Below are positions 63,409 through 64,000 of a stretch of DNA of 64,000 nucleotides, in pieces. The notes beneath the pieces were generated by a model. It made no database searches. It had not been told where the DNA came from and saw nothing but the letters and a program-made list of their open reading frames with translations. Made by a program: the position numbers and the translations under genes. This stretch comes from Actinomadura bangladeshensis. GTDB taxonomy: Bacteria > Actinomycetota > Actinomycetes > Streptosporangiales > Streptosporangiaceae. Numbering within the stretch: position 1 is the stretch's first letter; every line of letters begins with the position of its first letter. Location: the NCBI RefSeq assembly GCF_004348335.1, contig NZ_SMJW01000005.1:1-64000 (forward strand), read 5' to 3'.

Positions 63409-63425
63409 CGGGGACGGGTGTAGGC

Positions 63426-63497
63426 ATGACCCTTGGACACCACGTCGCGAGCCATCCGCCGGACGCCGCGTGCCGCCGGACGCGGGAACCGCTGTGA
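63426..63497 (+). CDS. Possible 23-codon leader peptide
   Basis: A short frame, MTLGHHVASHPPDAACRRTR followed by EPL, starts 39 bp after the shared element, exactly where the sigma-factor ATG stands relative to copy 2, and its stop overlaps the GTG of the DUF523 gene (GTGA). It could be a coupled leader or a chance frame. No strong ribosome binding site. Confidence 0.25.
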   Translation: MTLGHHVASHPPDAACRRTREPL

Positions 63498-64000
63498 CCC
63501 CGCCCATGCCGCCGCCCGGACCCGCCGCCGAGGCGGGCCACCCGCGCCCGCGGCTGGCCGTGTCCAGTTGCCTGCTGGGCGCGCCGGTCCGCTACAACGG
63601 CGGCCACAGCCGCGACCGGTTCCTGACCGGCCCCTTGTCGCACCATGTCGACTGGGTCCCCGTCTGCCCGGAGATGGAGATCGGGCTCGGCGCGCCGCGT
63701 CCCACCCTCCGCCTGCTCTCCGACGGGCATATCGTCAACAAGGACGGTTCCGCCGATCACACCAGGGCGATCACCAAGCTGGCGGACGACCGCCTCTCCG
63801 ACATCGCGGACGTCGACGGCTACGTGTTCAAGTCCCGTTCGCCCAGTTGCGGGTTGATGAACCTGCCGCGCTACGCGTCCGGCAGGCCCGGCGAGCGCAC
63901 CGACGGGCAGCCGGTGGACCGCCGCGGCCGCGGCCTGTTCTCCGACCGCGTCCTGAGCGCGCTTCCCGACCTCCCCGCCGAAGAGGACGGACGGCTCAAC
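63494..64000 (+). CDS. DUF523-domain protein, 3' end outside the window
   Basis: The first 169 residues are visible. DUF523 pattern: LAVSSCLLGAPVRYNGGHSR, VPVCPEMEIGLGAPRPTLRL, and YVFKSRSPSCGLMN with the conserved Cys residues. Relatives in light-regulated loci continue with DUF1722 (YbgA-like). GTG 63494 overlaps the stop of a short upstream frame; ATG 63506 is an alternative start. Located next to the MerR-B12 regulator. Confidence 0.85.
   Translation, partial: MTPPMPPPGPAAEAGHPRPRLAVSSCLLGAPVRYNGGHSRDRFLTGPLSHHVDWVPVCPEMEIGLGAPRPTLRLLSDGHIVNKDGSADHTRAITKLADDRLSDIADVDGYVFKSRSPSCGLMNLPRYASGRPGERTDGQPVDRRGRGLFSDRVLSALPDLPAEEDGRLN

Overview
The window comes from a chromosome of a very GC-rich actinomycete. 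Codon third positions are almost always G or C, GTG starts and ATGA/GTGA stop-start overlaps are common, and several protein families are typical of the Thermomonosporaceae/Streptosporangiales (ECF41 sigma factor, DUF3556, ANTAR, SARP). Genus cannot be fixed from the sequence alone. I saw no tRNA, rRNA, CRISPR array, insertion sequence or phage gene.

Layout. (1) 1-8.8 kb is an acyclic carotenoid locus: CruF-like hydratase (cut by the window edge), a second CrtI/CrtD-type desaturase, a GT2 glycosyltransferase, a CrtA-like monooxygenase, phytoene synthase and phytoene desaturase. A PlsX/PlsY-like acyltransferase pair is embedded in it. An ECF sigma factor and a small membrane protein follow. 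(2) 8.8-20 kb is mixed chromosomal material: a 2-oxoacid dehydrogenase E1 with a divergent Lrp regulator, an ECF41 sigma factor plus DoxX, a frameshifted relic of an aromatic-degradation locus, a membrane Ser/Thr kinase, a secreted lectin-like protein, and a MarR/hydrolase divergent pair. (3) About 20-49.3 kb is a hybrid type I/type II polyketide cluster. It has a KSQ loading module plus one fully reducing module (type I), a stand-alone AT, a KAS III-like protein with Ser replacing the catalytic Cys, and KS-alpha, KS-beta (CLF), ACP, C9-type ketoreductase and didomain aromatase/cyclase (type II). Tailoring enzymes are a P450, an acyl-CoA-dehydrogenase-fold monooxygenase, an LLM enzyme, an epoxide hydrolase and an ActIV-like metallo-hydrolase. 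Both acyl-CoA carboxylase subunits, an MFS exporter and a SARP activator complete it. (4) 49.4-53.4 kb holds accessory genes, including a doubly frameshifted DUF3556 gene. (5) 53.5-64 kb is a light/stress signalling island: STAS proteins, GAF and GAF-ANTAR proteins, a SpoIIE-type phosphatase, a cobalamin-binding sensor with an intact CarH-like motif, an SDR-DUF2867 protein, TspO, a MerR-B12 (LitR/CarH-type) regulator and a DUF523 protein.

How the parts may work together. In the polyketide cluster, four promoters carry heptamer repeats at 11-bp steps followed 8 bp later by a -10 box, the classic SARP arrangement, and three of them would give leaderless mRNAs. The type I enzyme would build a short methyl-branched acyl chain. 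The Ser-type KAS III and/or the AT would hand it to the type II synthase, giving an alkyl-primed aromatic polyketide with actinorhodin-like tailoring. In the carotenoid locus, glycosylation followed by acyl-phosphate-dependent acylation would give an acylated carotenoid glycoside. A short element shared by the ECF sigma gene region (8.1-8.3 kb) and two genes 53-55 kb away (61.0 and 63.4 kb) suggests that the carotenoid locus and the signalling island belong to one light/stress regulon.

Caution: five reading-frame breaks occur in four otherwise intact-looking genes (13.9, 14.95, 51.4, 51.8, 61.5 kb). Some lie in C or G runs, so part of this 'decay' may be sequencing error.
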